This document shows positions 13,670 through 13,841 of a stretch of DNA of 13,841 nt, piece by piece (position 1 is the stretch's first letter; every line of letters starts with the position of its first letter). The notes below the pieces were generated by a model. The model saw only the letters and a list, made by a program, of their open reading frames with translations. It was not told the DNA's origin and made no database searches. The DNA is taken from NCBI GenBank assembly GCA_946641795.1, contig CAMPBZ010000016.1:1-13841 (forward strand), written 5' to 3'. The translations under genes and the position numbers were made by a program. This stretch comes from an uncultured Clostridia bacterium. Lineage in GTDB: Bacteria; Bacillota; Clostridia; Oscillospirales; CAG-272.

Positions 13670-13841
13670 CCTGTTGCGGTACCCGAAAATCGCGGCGGGC
13701 GCGTCTGCGCTGATCCTTGCGCTTTTCGACCGCTGCCACTCGCGCGCCTTCGCTGCTTCCGCCGCTGGCGGCGCTCGGCGCGCTCCCCTGTTGCGGTACC
13801 CGAAAATCGCGGCGGGCGCGTCTGCGCTGATCCTTGCGCTT
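13670..13841. repeat. 55-bp exact direct repeat at 117-bp period, cut by the window end
   Basis: The 55 bases at 13670-13724 (starting CCTGTTGCGGTACCCG and ending CCTTGCGCTT) recur without change at 13787-13841, the end of the window. Between them lies a 62-bp GC-rich spacer with hairpin-forming GCCGC-TG-GCGGC. The array may continue beyond the window. The period of 117 is a multiple of three, which keeps an Arg-rich minus frame open. Possible explanations are an intergenic tandem array or part of a dispersed repeat family. Confidence 0.8.

Larger units (their letters stand above)
13472..13841. other. Gene-free, structure-dense intergenic region
   Basis: No convincing coding region was seen in these 370 bases. 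A short minus-strand frame (13739-13470) is Arg-rich and looks like a by-product of repeat sequence. The region holds a G-run cluster, three GC hairpins, a two-copy degenerate tandem repeat and a 55-bp direct repeat. These make it look like a repeat-laden intergenic region rather than a gene; no transposase or integrase is visible. Confidence 0.6.

Noticed and set aside
13470..13739. Minus-strand Arg-rich frame (89 residues)
   Set aside because: It passes through a terminator arm, G runs and hairpin repeats, with no ribosome site or family resemblance. It is more probably repeat DNA; it was kept only as a caveat to the 117-bp repeat.
13670..13841. CRISPR array at the window end
   Set aside because: A 55-bp repeat with a 62-bp hairpin-bearing GC-rich spacer is outside normal CRISPR repeat and spacer sizes. 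Only two copies are seen, and no cas gene is present.

Overview
The window is a GC-rich bacterial chromosome segment. I infer a Gram-positive Bacillota, probably a gut-type clostridial lineage. The reasons are strong AGGAGG-type ribosome binding sites, near-consensus sigma-A promoters, a large lipobox lipoprotein and staphylococcal-type surface-polysaccharide genes. No marker in the window fixes the genus.

Layout. (1) Positions 1-4618, plus strand, hold the end of a surface-polysaccharide operon. It contains a 5'-truncated capE-type UDP-GlcNAc 4,6-dehydratase/5-epimerase, a NTP_transf_5-type nucleotidyltransferase read from a TTG start, an acyltransferase-3 membrane O-acyltransferase, and a CapG/FnlC-type 2-epimerase followed by an intrinsic terminator. 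CapE and CapG are the first and last steps of UDP-N-acetyl-L-fucosamine synthesis; the middle enzyme (CapF) is not in the window. (2) Positions 4620-8087, plus strand, hold a two-gene operon behind a perfect TTGACA-N17-TATAAT promoter. The first gene encodes an unusual fusion of a VTT/DedA-like membrane domain, a PlsC-like acyltransferase and a zinc ribbon; the second encodes a YfcC-family carrier. The operon ends at a terminator that can work in both directions. (3) Positions 8086-9134, minus strand, hold a short operon in which a 62-residue protein overlaps, by ATGA, a TIM-barrel sugar isomerase/epimerase-like protein. (4) Positions 9343-13471, plus strand, hold a strongly promoted single gene for a 1288-residue lipoprotein. 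It has an N-terminal coiled coil, a long acidic helical body, a proline-rich linker and a tyrosine/tryptophan heptad region, with an elaborate leader RNA. (5) Positions 13472-13841 hold no convincing gene but are dense in structure: a G-quadruplex-type motif, three GC hairpins (two in a tandem 35-bp unit), and a 55-bp exact repeat at 117-bp spacing that runs off the window end.

The common theme is the cell envelope: activated sugar synthesis and acylation for a surface polymer, phospholipid acyl transfer with possible lipid movement, and a large anchored surface protein. The most unexpected signals are around the lipoprotein gene. Its 5' UTR and 3' UTR carry 19-nt elements complementary to one another apart from two single-base bulges. 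The 5' element also forms one arm of a hairpin at the predicted transcript start, so the two structures exclude each other.
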